DNA of 39,572 nt from Micromonosporaceae bacterium (GTDB taxonomy: Bacteria; Actinomycetota; Actinomycetes; Mycobacteriales; Micromonosporaceae), in assembly GCA_016880465.1 (NCBI GenBank), contig JAEHDK010000300.1, forward strand, positions 1 to 39,572, in the 5' to 3' direction. Position numbers and translations under genes: made by a program. Under the pieces are notes generated by a model. The model was not told the DNA's origin. It saw only the letters and a list, made by a program, of their open reading frames with translations, and searched no databases. Shown here piece by piece: positions 8,425 through 17,874 of the stretch; position 1 is the stretch's first letter, and each line of letters starts with the position of its first letter.

Positions 8425-9876
8425 ATGGATGATCCGCACCGCTACGGATGCGTGGGAAACGTTCAAGATCGCGGTCAATCGGCTGGACCATGGGTTAAAG
8501 TCGCCTTGCTCGCGGGTACTGGGATCAGTGTCGCCGCCTTCGGTCCGTACACGCCTGTTGCTGGCGTCCGCACCGAGCAGATAGCGGCTTACAGCGTAGG
8601 CGCTATTGTGCTGCTCTCGATGTGGTGGATCCGCGTGAGAGTTCCCCGAGCCGCCATGCTCGTGGTGGTCCTCCTCGCGGTCGAAATGCTTCTCGCACTT
8701 GTCGGAGCGCTCGCGCCCGTCGCAAACATTTCACAGTTCCACGTGGGTAGCCCTCTCGCAGGGCTCGATAACCTGGTGCTGCCGGTCGTCGTACTCGTTT
8801 CGGTGTGGACGCTGTTGGCGGCCGGAGCGGACCGGCGTCGTCTGCTTACTGTCACCTGTCGCGTCGTCGTCCTGGCGATGTGTGCCAACGCCGTCATCGC
8901 ATACTGGTCGCAGGTTCATGATCTGACGCCGCTGCTGTCAAGATTCTGGGACAACACCGTTCCCGTCGCCGACGCCTCCACCGGTACGGTGGCTGGGCGC
9001 GCAGCCCAGCTTGGTCGGTACACCGGGGCTTTTAACCAGCCGGCCGAGGCCGGCGAGATGTACGGCATCGCCCTGCTCGCCGCGATCTACCTTTACCTAG
9101 ATAGATCAGTTAAGTTAGCCGTCAGCGGAATACTGATCAGCGTCGGCGGCATTCTGACCGTGAGCAAGATCTTCTTACTCGTCGGGCTGCCCGTCGGCGT
9201 TTGGCAGGTGCTACGTGAACCAGCGCAACGGGTGCGTCGCCTTACGCTGCTGATCACGGGGATTCTTACCCTAGTCACGCTCGCCCTGTTCAGAGTCGCA
9301 CCTACATGGATAGGAGGGGACTTCCTGACGCGACTGCTCCATCCAGAAGAGGCCAAGGGACTCCTCGACCTATACACGGGCGGGCGGCTCGGCGGCAGCT
9401 CGAGTCTTCGCGAGGTGACTGTCGCCGTCCTGGACAATTCACCATGGTTCGGGTTCGGCGCCGGGGGCCTATCCGCGCCCTACGACAATGGTTGGGTAGA
9501 GGCGCTGTGTGTAGCCGGTGTCGTCGGCGCCACGATCTACACCGCGACTCTGCTCGTACTCGCCGCGACGTGGATTCGGCGACACATCCGGATGGACCTC
9601 GCCGAAGCCCGGCTGTCTGGCGGCCTGGTCGTTGTCGCTGTAGCCGCCTCGGTCGGGCTTCCCGCGTTGACCGCGAACAGGGTGGCAACAATCATTTGGC
9701 TGTTGCTCGGCCTGTCCCTGCTAGCACCGTCTCTCACTGAGGGTTTGAGCGATCGGTGGCAACACAAGCGGCTCGTGCCCCAATGGCCGGGAGGCCTCAC
9801 TCAGGAGACCACGCCGACCGCCGCCCCAAACGTGCCCACTTTCACGCCTGCCAACCGAGCCCATCGATGGCGTTAG
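8425..9876 (+). CDS. Wzy-like O-antigen/polysaccharide polymerase
   Basis: A 483-residue polytopic membrane protein with about a dozen hydrophobic segments. The large loop carries the Wzy_C/O-antigen-ligase type pattern: YTGAFNQPAEAGEMYG, then YTGGRLGGSSSLREV and NSPWFGFGAGGLSAPYDNGWVE. Predicted to join flipped repeat units on the outer face of the membrane. An ATG at 8425 was preferred over a TTG three codons earlier. The C-terminal 40 residues are soluble and Pro/Thr-rich. It is the only polymerase candidate in the window. It converges on the glycosyltransferase gene ending at 10034; the 157 bp between contain only weak GC hairpins. A WaaL-type ligase cannot be excluded from sequence, but the context (no lipid A system in actinobacteria) favours a polymerase. 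Confidence 0.8.
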   Translation: MDDPHRYGCVGNVQDRGQSAGPWVKVALLAGTGISVAAFGPYTPVAGVRTEQIAAYSVGAIVLLSMWWIRVRVPRAAMLVVVLLAVEMLLALVGALAPVANISQFHVGSPLAGLDNLVLPVVVLVSVWTLLAAGADRRRLLTVTCRVVVLAMCANAVIAYWSQVHDLTPLLSRFWDNTVPVADASTGTVAGRAAQLGRYTGAFNQPAEAGEMYGIALLAAIYLYLDRSVKLAVSGILISVGGILTVSKIFLLVGLPVGVWQVLREPAQRVRRLTLLITGILTLVTLALFRVAPTWIGGDFLTRLLHPEEAKGLLDLYTGGRLGGSSSLREVTVAVLDNSPWFGFGAGGLSAPYDNGWVEALCVAGVVGATIYTATLLVLAATWIRRHIRMDLAEARLSGGLVVVAVAASVGLPALTANRVATIIWLLLGLSLLAPSLTEGLSDRWQHKRLVPQWPGGLTQETTPTAAPNVPTFTPANRAHRWR

Positions 9877-10033
9877 AGGGCGTCGCGGTCACGGCGGCTG
9901 TCGGACCGTGATTGATCAAGGCCAGCGGCACCGGCGGGACCGGCCGGGTTCCTTCCCGCGTGGGCGGTTACGGTGTCTGCCCGCAAAGCGACCTGGGGAG
10001 GCCGGCACAGTCGCCTGACGCGGGGGTTCCCGA

Positions 10034-11140
10034 TCACGGCTGCGGGGCGGCCACCTCGAGGGACATACGGTGGGGCAGCAACAGCGGGCGGTTAAGTAGC
10101 ACCCGCATGACCTGCCGTCCGTACGCGTCGGGTTCGAAGCACATACGGGACCACTGCGCCGCCGCCTCACCCATGTGTTGCCGCCCCTCGTCGTCATTCA
10201 GGAGCGCGGCGAGCGCCGCGGCGAGCGCTTCCGGTGTTTCGTCGAGTGGTGCGAGGCCCGTAACGCCGGGCAGGAACGCGTCACCGCTGCCGCCGTAGGC
10301 CGGTGCGACCACCGGCGTGCCGGCCAGCTGTGCCTCGAGGAGCACCAGACCGAATCCTTCGCCGGACGCGCGCCCTCCCTGGCGCGTGCGGGTGGCGAGC
10401 ACGAAGAGGTCCGCGTCGGCCAGCAATTGAGCGAGGTCGGGGTCGCTCAGGCCCGGTGCGAGCCGGCACCAGGGAAATGGAGCGATCGCCTCCAGCAGCT
10501 CGGTGGGAGCGTGACCGGTACCACAGATGGTCAGTCGTACGCGGTCGTCACCAGCGATCCGCAGCGCATCGAGGAGGGTCGGCAGCCCCTTACCGCGCCA
10601 GTCGTCCAGCCGGAATGTCGTGACCACGTTGAACACACCCGGCACCCGGGTGCCCCGGGCTCCGGCATCCACCAGCGTCCGGTACCACGCTGGCGAAACT
10701 CCGGGGAGAAGGACGTTTGCCGGGCAGGTCGTCACGAGGCCGCCGGCGCTGAAGTTGCTCACGGCCACGACGCGGACATCCGAGCGCTGCATCATCCAAT
10801 GACCCCGCACGTTGCCGCGCGACCAGATCTCACGGCCGTGCAGAATCACCGTGGCGCCCGAGTAGTTCTCCAGGTGCGCAACAGCGGCGACCACGGGCAG
10901 CAGATTGCAGTGGGCCACCACGAGACGGGTAGGTCCTGGACTGCACCGCACCGCCCGGCGCGCTTCTCGCACAAAACGCACCTTCGTGTCGAGTCCGTGC
11001 ACGCGGTCATGCCGGACCAGGTTAAGCCGGCGGTACGGGACCTCGAACCGTTTGAACACAGACTCTACCGTCGAGACATATCGTTCGATGCCGCCACCGA
11101 GACCCTCCGAGGGCGCGAGAAGCAGGACATTCTCATCCAT
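10034..11140 (-). CDS. GT4-family glycosyltransferase
   Basis: Cytoplasmic retaining glycosyltransferase of GT-B fold, 368 aa. The N-terminal glycine-rich acceptor motif is GLGGGIERYV. The nucleotide-sugar site in the C-terminal half has the E-x7-E type pattern GEGFGLVLLEAQLAGTPVVAP. Predicted to add one sugar to the lipid-linked repeat unit; donor and acceptor cannot be told. The ATG at 11140 is preceded by AGGAGA and overlaps the end of the upstream glycosyltransferase by 8 bp, so the two are probably translated together. It is the last gene of the six-gene minus-strand run that begins with the aminotransferase at 16536. Confidence 0.87.
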   Translation of the reverse strand: MDENVLLLAPSEGLGGGIERYVSTVESVFKRFEVPYRRLNLVRHDRVHGLDTKVRFVREARRAVRCSPGPTRLVVAHCNLLPVVAAVAHLENYSGATVILHGREIWSRGNVRGHWMMQRSDVRVVAVSNFSAGGLVTTCPANVLLPGVSPAWYRTLVDAGARGTRVPGVFNVVTTFRLDDWRGKGLPTLLDALRIAGDDRVRLTICGTGHAPTELLEAIAPFPWCRLAPGLSDPDLAQLLADADLFVLATRTRQGGRASGEGFGLVLLEAQLAGTPVVAPAYGGSGDAFLPGVTGLAPLDETPEALAAALAALLNDDEGRQHMGEAAAQWSRMCFEPDAYGRQVMRVLLNRPLLLPHRMSLEVAAPQP

Positions 11141-12380
11141 CGTCTCTCCTAGCCAGGATGCGCCACGTCGACCGCGCCTGGGTGTTGTGGTGCGGCCGCG
11201 GTGGCTCAAGGCCCGGTCGCTCAGCCGCTGCTACGCGAAGCTGATCGAGCACGTTGCGGTCGTCTGTTGTAGCGCGCCAGGAACGGTAGACGTCCCCCGC
11301 GGCGCGCCGGCACTCCAGACGCTGCGTCGGCGTCCTGGTCGCGATCCGTTCGATTTCGATGCTGAGCGCCGTTGCCGTCAGAGGGCGGACAACCGCGCCA
11401 CCGCCGCCGTCGAGAACGTCTGTCCATGGCGTCTGGTCCGAGCAGACGACCGGGCATGATGCGGACAGGCTCTCCGCGATGACATGGCCGAAGTTCTCGC
11501 CGCAGGTGGGGAACAGGAAGGCGTCGTAGCGGGCGAAGGTCTCCCGTACCCGATCGGCGGTCAACTCACCCAGGTAGCTGACCCGAACCCCAGATGGGAG
11601 ATGCTCGATAAGTCGCCGGCAGCGGGACCAGTACTGGACGTCCTCAATTGGGCCGTAGATGTCCACGCTGACCGGGTGCGCCACTTTCTGCAAGGCGGTC
11701 AGGGCGAGGTCCAGGTTCTTCTTGGGCGAGATCCGGCTGACGAACACGAAGCGCGCGGGTCCTTCGTTGCCGGCTAGAACGGCTAGCGGCTCTGCCGGTA
11801 GCGTCAAGCCGTTCAGGACGACCATGATCCGTGCGTCCGGAAAGAGTGCTCTGATCTCGGCCGCTTCCCTTTCGGTGGACGCGTGCCAAAGGATGCCCGT
11901 CCTCCTTAGGAACGGAGCCCACCAGCGCAGGAAGGCCAGTTTCTTCCGTGTCTTCAGGGCGAGAGCACCGGCGGACAACTCTCCCCGCGGCGCGAGCAGA
12001 ACGGTGTGTGCTCGGATCAGTCCCAGTCGGCGTGCCACGACAGGAAGGACGCTGAAGGGCGGCGACCAGAGGCTGTTGAGGTACAGGACGTCGAAGTCCT
12101 GCGTGTGCAGCTCGCGCAGCAACCTCAGCCACTGCGATGGTCGCCGAACCGGAAGGTAGAAGACGCGGGAACGGCCGCGGTCGATCCAAGTGCCGGACAA
12201 GCCAGGGTACGGCTGCGGACTACCGACGTCCCGATCCTCGGTGACCAAGGTGACCGCTACATTCGCCGGCGCGGTATCGACGATATGACGGACCGACCGC
12301 ACCGGGCCACCGCCACGAAAGCCGGGCTCGAATGCGCTCGACATGATCAGCGCGCGGAAGCGACCACCGTCCGCCGTCAT
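11133..12380 (-). CDS. GT4-family glycosyltransferase
   Basis: A 415-aa GT-B enzyme. The N-terminus has the acceptor loop GFRGGGPVRSV; the second domain begins RFVFVSRISPKKNLDLAL, the classic linker of GT4 enzymes, followed by FPTCGENFGHVIAESLSASCPVVCSD with the conserved E-x7-E nucleotide-sugar motif. Predicted to transfer a sugar to the growing undecaprenyl-linked oligosaccharide at the inner face of the membrane. The start is separated from the RmlD-like gene upstream by 76 bp, the only real gap in this operon, and its ribosome binding site is weak. Confidence 0.87.
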   Translation of the reverse strand: MTADGGRFRALIMSSAFEPGFRGGGPVRSVRHIVDTAPANVAVTLVTEDRDVGSPQPYPGLSGTWIDRGRSRVFYLPVRRPSQWLRLLRELHTQDFDVLYLNSLWSPPFSVLPVVARRLGLIRAHTVLLAPRGELSAGALALKTRKKLAFLRWWAPFLRRTGILWHASTEREAAEIRALFPDARIMVVLNGLTLPAEPLAVLAGNEGPARFVFVSRISPKKNLDLALTALQKVAHPVSVDIYGPIEDVQYWSRCRRLIEHLPSGVRVSYLGELTADRVRETFARYDAFLFPTCGENFGHVIAESLSASCPVVCSDQTPWTDVLDGGGGAVVRPLTATALSIEIERIATRTPTQRLECRRAAGDVYRSWRATTDDRNVLDQLRVAAAERPGLEPPRPHHNTQARSTWRILARRDDG

Positions 12381-12456
12381 GCTCGGTACCCGTTAGAGAA
12401 CATCACCCCGAGCTGGGCATCGACCCGGAGGACTGCGCAGAAGGACGTCAAGGCTG

Positions 12457-13353
12457 TCATGCACCCCACTCGGACGCCGGAAGCTTCCACCGCGACAGAG
12501 CCTCGAGCATCTGAGACACCATCTCGTACCAGGACGGTGGCCGATAGCCCGTCAGCGAGAACAGTGCCTCCGCCGACATCGATCTGTCGCAGATGAAGCT
12601 ATCGTCGAGCGTGATCTCACCCGACCACCCGTAGACTTGGCGGATGAGGCGAAGCAGCTCGTACTTCGAGATCGGCTCCGCCGCCACGTGGTACAACCCG
12701 GCGAGATCGGCACGAGGTAGCACGATCGTCCGGAGGAGGCGGGCGAACTCGGGCGTAGTCACACCGGTGTAGATCGCCCTCGGGTAGCCCCTGACAGTCC
12801 CTGTCTGGGACAGGAACCAGTCGACAAGGGACCGGCTGCTGGCGAGTCCGTGACCGATGATGGATGTCCGCAGGGTGAGCGACGGTCGGGTGATCTCGCC
12901 CAATAGCTTCGAGCGCCCATAGAGATCGGGGGGATCCGGGACATCGGTCTCCAGATAGTTGCCGCGGATACCGGAAAAGACGCAGTCGGTACTCACGTGG
13001 ATGAGCCGGATGTCGCGTTGCGCGCATTCTTGGGCGAGCAGGTGCGGGAAGAGGGCGTTGATGGTGACCGCACAGACGGCATCCCGGATCTCCGGCATCT
13101 GCTTGATCAGACCGACAGCGTTCACGACAACGTCCGGCCGGATGTTCTCGAGCAGCCGGCGGAGCCGGTCCAGCGCGGTGACGTCCACGCCAGATGTGAT
13201 GCGGGCCGCCACCTCGGCGGGGAAGAACTCCGTGGGGTCCTTCGTGGACCGCGCGGAACCATACACGTCGAGTTCGGGGGCAGCGCTCAGCTCACGCATC
13301 AATGCATGGCCAAGCATTCCGGTGACGCCGAGAACCAGGACTCGTCGGGTCAT
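12457..13353 (-). CDS. RmlD-family NDP-4-keto-sugar reductase (WbvR/QnlA-like)
   Basis: Short-chain dehydrogenase of 298 aa. The NAD(P)-binding GVTGMLG lies at about residues 8-14, followed by DVVVNAVGLIKQ, the catalytic STDCVFSG serine and the YGRSK Tyr-Lys pair. RmlD reduces dTDP-4-keto-rhamnose; the closest pattern I recall (LIKQ, FSGIRGNY, RTSIIGH, WFLSQ) is the branch that reduces the 4-keto group of UDP-2-acetamido-2,6-dideoxy-L-hexoses. The nearby FnlA-type dehydratase and FnlC-type epimerase support that branch over true rhamnose synthesis, since RmlA, B and C are absent here. The ATG at 13353 overlaps the stop of the upstream gene (ATGA). Confidence 0.78.
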   Translation of the reverse strand: MTRRVLVLGVTGMLGHALMRELSAAPELDVYGSARSTKDPTEFFPAEVAARITSGVDVTALDRLRRLLENIRPDVVVNAVGLIKQMPEIRDAVCAVTINALFPHLLAQECAQRDIRLIHVSTDCVFSGIRGNYLETDVPDPPDLYGRSKLLGEITRPSLTLRTSIIGHGLASSRSLVDWFLSQTGTVRGYPRAIYTGVTTPEFARLLRTIVLPRADLAGLYHVAAEPISKYELLRLIRQVYGWSGEITLDDSFICDRSMSAEALFSLTGYRPPSWYEMVSQMLEALSRWKLPASEWGA

Positions 13354-14705
13354 CGTCGCTGTCGCTTCCGCTGGTGAACTCCGGCCCCGCCCGCACGGGC
13401 GACCGCCCTGATAATGTCGGCGAGGGCCCACGAGTTCGTGCTTTCGCTCATCACCCGGTTGTAGTAGTCGTGCCCGGTCTGGCCCATAGCAAGGAGGCAC
13501 TGCCGGGGCGTGTTGTAGGCCCGCCGTAGCACCTCCGCCAACTCACCTTGGTCTCCAGGACGCGAGACAAATCCAGCGCCGGCATCGCGGACCACTCCTG
13601 CCGCGTCTCCCGCTATCGCGGCGACTATCGGCTGACCGCAGGCCAGGATCGACTGGATCTTGCTCGGCATGGTGATCCGGAACAGCGGATCGTCGGCCAG
13701 CGAGACCAGTTGGACGTCGGCTGAGGCCATGACGTCCGGCATCCTGTCCCGCGACACGGGGTCGACAAAGTGGACCGTACGCAATTGGAGTTCGTCAGCC
13801 AGCGACCGCAGCGGCACCGCCTCGATGCCCTCACCGACCAGGACCAGATGGAAGTTCGCAAGGTCGCGAAGCTGGCTCATTGCCCGGATCGCGACATCCA
13901 GCCGTTGAGCCGAGCCTAGATTGCCGGCATACATGACCACGAACTCATCCGTGAGACCCAACGACCTACGCAGCTCGTTGCTGGGCGCTAACGGCTGCAT
14001 CAGCTTCTCGTCGGCCCAGTTGTAGACAACCGAGACCTTGCTTTCCGGCACTCCGCGCTGCTGGAGCACCTCACGCATGCCCGGAGACGAGACGGTGATG
14101 TGATCAGCCCAGCGGTACGTCTGTTCGGTGAACCCGACGAGTGCCGTCTGCGCGACGCGGCGAGCCACCCCCTCAGTGAGGAACCCGGAGGCGAAAACCG
14201 AGTCCGGCCACAAGTCCATGATCATCAGCACATATGGTGTTCCCCAGCGTAACCGGGCCGCCATGGCCGGTATGGCCGCCGTCGCGGGGGAGGAGTAGAC
14301 GAGCGCCACGTCGGCGCGGCGGAGCACACATGACCCGAACATGGTCGAGGATGCCGCGTAGCTCAGGTAGTTGGCCATGCGCCCGAGGACGGAATGGCTG
14401 TGGTTCGGGTAGAGCGGCGTCCGGACGACGCGGAGACCATCCCAGGTTTGCCTCACTCGCCGGTAGGCCGCGTAGCCCGTCTGGACTCTGCCCGTCGGGT
14501 AGTTCGGTACTCCGGTCAGCACGTCAGCCACGAGCCCTTGCCGGCGAAGCGCTTGCGCTATAAGCAGCGGGATAGCGGTGGGTTCCGGCGGGAACCATTG
14601 AGTGACGAAACCCACCCGGGCAGGCGGCGTGGGGCCAGTGTCGTCCGCGTCCGCGCACGAGCGGATACCGCCATCAAAGACATTCGCGTACAGCGTGTTC
14701 GTCAC
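13350..14705 (-). CDS. WbuB-like GT4 glycosyltransferase, probable amino-deoxy-sugar transferase
   Basis: 451 aa. Conserved blocks include VTQWFPPEP near residue 34, GVPNYPTG, YVLMIMDLWPDS and VVYNWADE, the pattern of the WbuB group, whose E. coli members go with FnlABC and are assigned as N-acetyl-L-fucosaminyl transferases. The nucleotide-sugar half includes VMYAGNLGSAQRLDVAI and SKIQSILACGQPIVAA. The neighbouring reductase and the FnlA- and FnlC-like genes suggest that it transfers the resulting N-acetyl-6-deoxy-L-hexosamine. The GTG start overlaps the stop of the sugar-phosphate transferase (GTGA); the first 30 residues are not conserved in appearance, so a later start is possible. Confidence 0.84.
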   Translation of the reverse strand: MTNTLYANVFDGGIRSCADADDTGPTPPARVGFVTQWFPPEPTAIPLLIAQALRRQGLVADVLTGVPNYPTGRVQTGYAAYRRVRQTWDGLRVVRTPLYPNHSHSVLGRMANYLSYAASSTMFGSCVLRRADVALVYSSPATAAIPAMAARLRWGTPYVLMIMDLWPDSVFASGFLTEGVARRVAQTALVGFTEQTYRWADHITVSSPGMREVLQQRGVPESKVSVVYNWADEKLMQPLAPSNELRRSLGLTDEFVVMYAGNLGSAQRLDVAIRAMSQLRDLANFHLVLVGEGIEAVPLRSLADELQLRTVHFVDPVSRDRMPDVMASADVQLVSLADDPLFRITMPSKIQSILACGQPIVAAIAGDAAGVVRDAGAGFVSRPGDQGELAEVLRRAYNTPRQCLLAMGQTGHDYYNRVMSESTNSWALADIIRAVARAGGAGVHQRKRQRR

Positions 14706-15406
14706 GTTGCGTCATCTCCCCTACCGCACAGCGACGGGGGGCTGGGTTCGCGGCTAGGTGCAGAGGTGGTGCGGGTTACTCTCCTGGTGGTGGTCGTACC
14801 CTGAAACTCAGCACACGTTGGGCTGCCGGGCGCGGTAATGCCGTCCCGGCGCAGCACGGTCCGCGCGGTCTCGGCAAGGATTTGTAGGTCGAGGCGGAGT
14901 GAGCGGTGGTCGACGTACCACACGTCGAAGCCGAACTTCTCTTCCCAGGTGAGTGCGTTACGGCCACGGACCTGCGCGAGTCCGGTGACGCCGGGCCGTA
15001 CCTCGTGGCGGCGGGCCTGCTCGGGGCTGTAGCGGTCGAGGTACTCGACGAGCAAGGGACGCGGTCCCACCAGGCTCATGTCGCCGCGCAGCACGTTCCA
15101 CAGCGTGGGCAGCTCGTCGAGGCTGGTGGCCCGCAGCCATTTGCCCACCCTGGTCAGCCGGTCACCGTCCTCGGTCCGGCCCTTGGCCGGGTCTACCGGG
15201 TGCATGGTTCTGAGCTTGATCAGCTCGAAGGGGGCGCTGTGCAGGCCGGGCCGTACCTGCCGGAAGAGCACCGGCCGGCCCAGGAAGAGTGCGACCACGG
15301 CCGCCACGGTGAGTGTGATTGGCAGCGTGACCACCAGGATCGCCGCGGCGACGACGACATCCACAAGTCGTTTGAGGGAGTCGTACGGTCGGCGCTGGGG
15401 TGTCAC
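14702..15406 (-). CDS. Initiating sugar-phosphate transferase, PglC-like (bacterial sugar transferase family)
   Basis: Starts repeat-unit assembly by moving a sugar-1-phosphate from a UDP-sugar to undecaprenyl phosphate. The 234 aa have one hydrophobic reentrant segment (about residues 11-38) followed by the hallmark FRQVRPG, FELIKLRTM, then SLDELPTLWNVLRGDMSLVGPRP; the Asp-Glu of the DELP motif forms the catalytic dyad of monotopic phosphoglycosyl transferases. The length fits the short PglC type rather than the long WcaJ type. The GTG at 15406 overlaps the stop of the aminotransferase (GTGA); an open frame continues 57 codons upstream but lies inside the aminotransferase gene. Next to a PglE-like aminotransferase, it may prefer a UDP-diamino or 4-amino-6-deoxy sugar. 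Confidence 0.9.
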   Translation of the reverse strand: MTPQRRPYDSLKRLVDVVVAAAILVVTLPITLTVAAVVALFLGRPVLFRQVRPGLHSAPFELIKLRTMHPVDPAKGRTEDGDRLTRVGKWLRATSLDELPTLWNVLRGDMSLVGPRPLLVEYLDRYSPEQARRHEVRPGVTGLAQVRGRNALTWEEKFGFDVWYVDHRSLRLDLQILAETARTVLRRDGITAPGSPTCAEFQGTTTTRRVTRTTSAPSREPSPPSLCGRGDDAT

Positions 15407-16536
15407 GAGTGTCGCTCCAGGAACTCGCCGATGCTGTCGAGCACTCGCTGAAGTTGAGCTTCGCTCAGGGCCGATCCGCTCGGCAGATTGAGTCCCTCCT
15501 CGAACAGCCGCTGCGCCGAACCGTTGATCATCGTTCGTGCTTCCGAGTAGAGGGGCTGCAGGTGCATGGGTTTCCACACTGGGCGGGTCTCGATGCCCTG
15601 CGCCTTGAGATGCCGCGCGAGTTGGGCGGCCGTCCAGCCGGCCTGCGTCGGGTCCGCGACGATGGTGGTAAGCCAGCAGTTCGCCTCGACGTCGCCCTCG
15701 GCCAGGATGCGAACACCTGGTACGGCGGCGAACAGTTTCGCGTATCGTTCCCGGACTGCGTGTCGGCGGGTCATCATTTCATCCAGTCGGCGCAGTTGCG
15801 CCCGTCCCAACGCAGCCAGCAGGTTGCTGAGCCGGTAGTTGTAGCCGACCTCGGTGTGCTCGTAGTGGACGACCGGTTGCCGCGCCTGCGTCGAGAGGTA
15901 CCGGCATCGGGCAGCCAGTTCTCTCTCGTTGGTGACCAGCATGCCGCCGCCGGAGGTCGTCATGATTTTGTTTCCGTTGAACGAGAAGACTCCAACGCGA
16001 CCGAACGAGCCGGCCGGTCGACCCCGGTGGGTCGCCCCGAGGGCTTCTGCGGCGTCCTCTATGACGGGAACCTCGACGGCCGCACACATCGGCAGGAGCC
16101 GGGTGTAGTCCACGCAGGCGCCGAACATGTCCACAGGGATGACGGCGCTAGCTGCCCTGCCCGCACGCCGTAGTTGGGTCAGCACGTCGTCGAGGAGCGC
16201 GAGATCGATGTTCCCCGTGGCCGGATCGCAGTCGACGAACACGGGGTGGGCGCCGGTGTAGGTGACCGCGTTGGCGGTGGCTACGAAGGTGAGTGTGGGT
16301 ACGACGACCAGGTCGCCCGGCCCGGCGCCCACGGCGAGCAGCGACAGGTGTATCGCGGCGGTCCCCGAGCTGACCGCTACCGCTTCGGCCGTGCCGACCC
16401 GCGCCGCCATCTCCCGCTCGAGGGCCTCGATGTCCGGGCCGACCGGTGCGACCCAGCCCGATCGCAGTGCCCGGACCAGGTAGGACTCCTCCAGAGCCCC
16501 GATGTCTGGCGGAGACAGTAGTACCTGGTTTCTCAT
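15403..16536 (-). CDS. DegT/DnrJ/EryC1 sugar aminotransferase, PglE-like
   Basis: PLP-dependent transaminase of 377 aa that puts an amino group on a keto-sugar nucleotide. The N-terminus LLSPPDIG and the SGWVAPVGPDIEALE block resemble PglE-type enzymes acting at C4 of UDP-4-keto-6-deoxy-GlcNAc. The PLP lysine is Lys190 in FSFNGNK and the ring-nitrogen aspartate is Asp161 in EDAAEALG; TSGGG follows as expected. The keto substrate could come from the long dehydratase at 1484-3364. No PglD-type acetyltransferase is seen in the window, so the product may stay a free amine or be acylated by another enzyme. First gene of the minus-strand operon that runs to 10034. Confidence 0.88.
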   Translation of the reverse strand: MRNQVLLSPPDIGALEESYLVRALRSGWVAPVGPDIEALEREMAARVGTAEAVAVSSGTAAIHLSLLAVGAGPGDLVVVPTLTFVATANAVTYTGAHPVFVDCDPATGNIDLALLDDVLTQLRRAGRAASAVIPVDMFGACVDYTRLLPMCAAVEVPVIEDAAEALGATHRGRPAGSFGRVGVFSFNGNKIMTTSGGGMLVTNERELAARCRYLSTQARQPVVHYEHTEVGYNYRLSNLLAALGRAQLRRLDEMMTRRHAVRERYAKLFAAVPGVRILAEGDVEANCWLTTIVADPTQAGWTAAQLARHLKAQGIETRPVWKPMHLQPLYSEARTMINGSAQRLFEEGLNLPSGSALSEAQLQRVLDSIGEFLERHS

Positions 16537-16848
16537 GTGTCGGCCGCTGGATTATGCGCAGTCGGTGGAGCCGTCTTGATCAACAGGGCCTCCCGGCATT
16601 CCTCATAGTCGGCCCTATCGGTCTAGCAGATCGAGTAGCGTAGAAAAGGAGCTAACCAGCGCTAACACCCATTAGGGTGAAGTCACCTCCAGATCAGGAG
16701 TTACATAGCGGTTACTGTGCATCTTGGTCCAGTCACGCCCTATCTTGATGGCCGAGCGGCCCGCCACCGGACATCGGCGCTACCCCGCCAGACCTGGCGG
16801 GTCATCGTCATGGCCGGCGCGCACGACCATCGATAACCAGGAGTGACT
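16537..16848. promoter_or_regulatory. Divergent intergenic region with short repeats
   Basis: The 312 bp between the minus-strand aminotransferase operon and the plus-strand FnlA-type gene must hold both promoters. Visible are a direct repeat GCTAAC (16651-16656 and 16661-16666) running into an inverted repeat CACCC-ATTA-GGGTG (16666-16679), in a stretch more AT-rich than the neighbouring genes. These could be operator sites. AGGAG at 16839-16843 is the ribosome binding site for the GTG at 16849. No clear -35/-10 pair was found, and no gene. Confidence 0.35.
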
Positions 16849-17874
16849 GTGAGCTTTCTGCCTGCCGGCTGCCGCGTTCTGATCACCGGTGGCACCGGTT
16901 CGTTCGGCCGGGCCATGGTCCGACGTCTGCTGGACTCCGACGTCGGCGAGATCCGTGTTCTCAGCCGCGACGAAGCCAAACAAGACGCGATGCGCCGACG
17001 GCTCGCGGATGATCGCGTTCGGTACCACGTTGGCGATGTCCGCGACCCAGAAACAGTGCTGAGGGCGACCCGGGACGTGCAGTTCGTGTTCCACGCCGCA
17101 GCGCTCAAGCAGGTGCCTTCCTGTGAGTTCTTCCCGCTCGAGGCGGTTCGCACCAACGTGCTGGGCAGCGTGAACGTGATCGAGGCAGCAGACCGCAACG
17201 GCGTCAGCTCGGTGGTGTCGCTCAGCACCGACAAGGCGGTCTATCCAGTCAATGCGATGGGCATGAGCAAGGCCCTGATGGAGAAGGTCGCGCAGGCCCA
17301 TGCGCGGAACAACCCGCGCAGCTCGACCGTGGTTTCCTGCGTCCGGTACGGAAACGTGATGTATTCGCGAGGGTCGGTGATTCCACTCTTCATCGAGCAG
17401 ATCAAGACGGGCAGGGCGCCGACCGTAACCGACCCCGCGATGACCCGCTTCCTGATGTCGCTGGCCGAGTCGGTCGAACTTGTGGAACACGCCTTCACAC
17501 ACGCGCGGCCGGGCGACTTGTTCATCTGGAAGGCCAGCGCATGCACAGTGGGCGACCTCGCTGAGGCCCTCTGCGAGTTGTACGACGTCCCGCCCAAGTT
17601 CGAAGTCATCGGGACGCGGCACGGTGAAAAGAGCGATGAGACGCTGGTCAACCGCGAGGAACTGGTGCTGGCGGAGGATCTCGGAAAGTTCTTCAGAGTC
17701 CCGGTCGATGCTCGCGACCTCAACTACGAGCTGTACTTCTCCGACGGTGATCTGGCGCTGGCGAAAATGGCCGATTTCAACTCCGCCAACGCACCCCGGC
17801 TCGACGTGCCCGGCATCGTGCGCTTGTTGACCACCCTGCCCGAGATCCGAGCGGATCTCGCGTCGCGTGGATAG
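16849..17874 (+). CDS. UDP-GlcNAc 4,6-dehydratase/5-epimerase, CapE/FnlA/WbjB type
   Basis: Soluble SDR enzyme of 341 aa, the short form without membrane helices. It has the NAD(P) motif GGTGSFG near residue 14, HAAALKQVP, and the catalytic region LSTDKAVYPVNAMGMSKALMEK, where Met replaces the usual SDR Tyr as in CapE. SCVRYGNVMYSRGSVIPLF and the C-terminal TRHGEKSDETLVNREE block are also diagnostic for this subfamily. It converts UDP-GlcNAc to UDP-2-acetamido-2,6-dideoxy-L-arabino-4-hexulose, the first step to L-FucNAc, L-QuiNAc or L-PneNAc. The GTG at 16849, 5 nt after AGGAG, is preferred over the GTG two codons earlier that overlaps the ribosome binding site. The likely partner epimerase lies downstream on the same strand. 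Confidence 0.9.
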   Translation: MSFLPAGCRVLITGGTGSFGRAMVRRLLDSDVGEIRVLSRDEAKQDAMRRRLADDRVRYHVGDVRDPETVLRATRDVQFVFHAAALKQVPSCEFFPLEAVRTNVLGSVNVIEAADRNGVSSVVSLSTDKAVYPVNAMGMSKALMEKVAQAHARNNPRSSTVVSCVRYGNVMYSRGSVIPLFIEQIKTGRAPTVTDPAMTRFLMSLAESVELVEHAFTHARPGDLFIWKASACTVGDLAEALCELYDVPPKFEVIGTRHGEKSDETLVNREELVLAEDLGKFFRVPVDARDLNYELYFSDGDLALAKMADFNSANAPRLDVPGIVRLLTTLPEIRADLASRG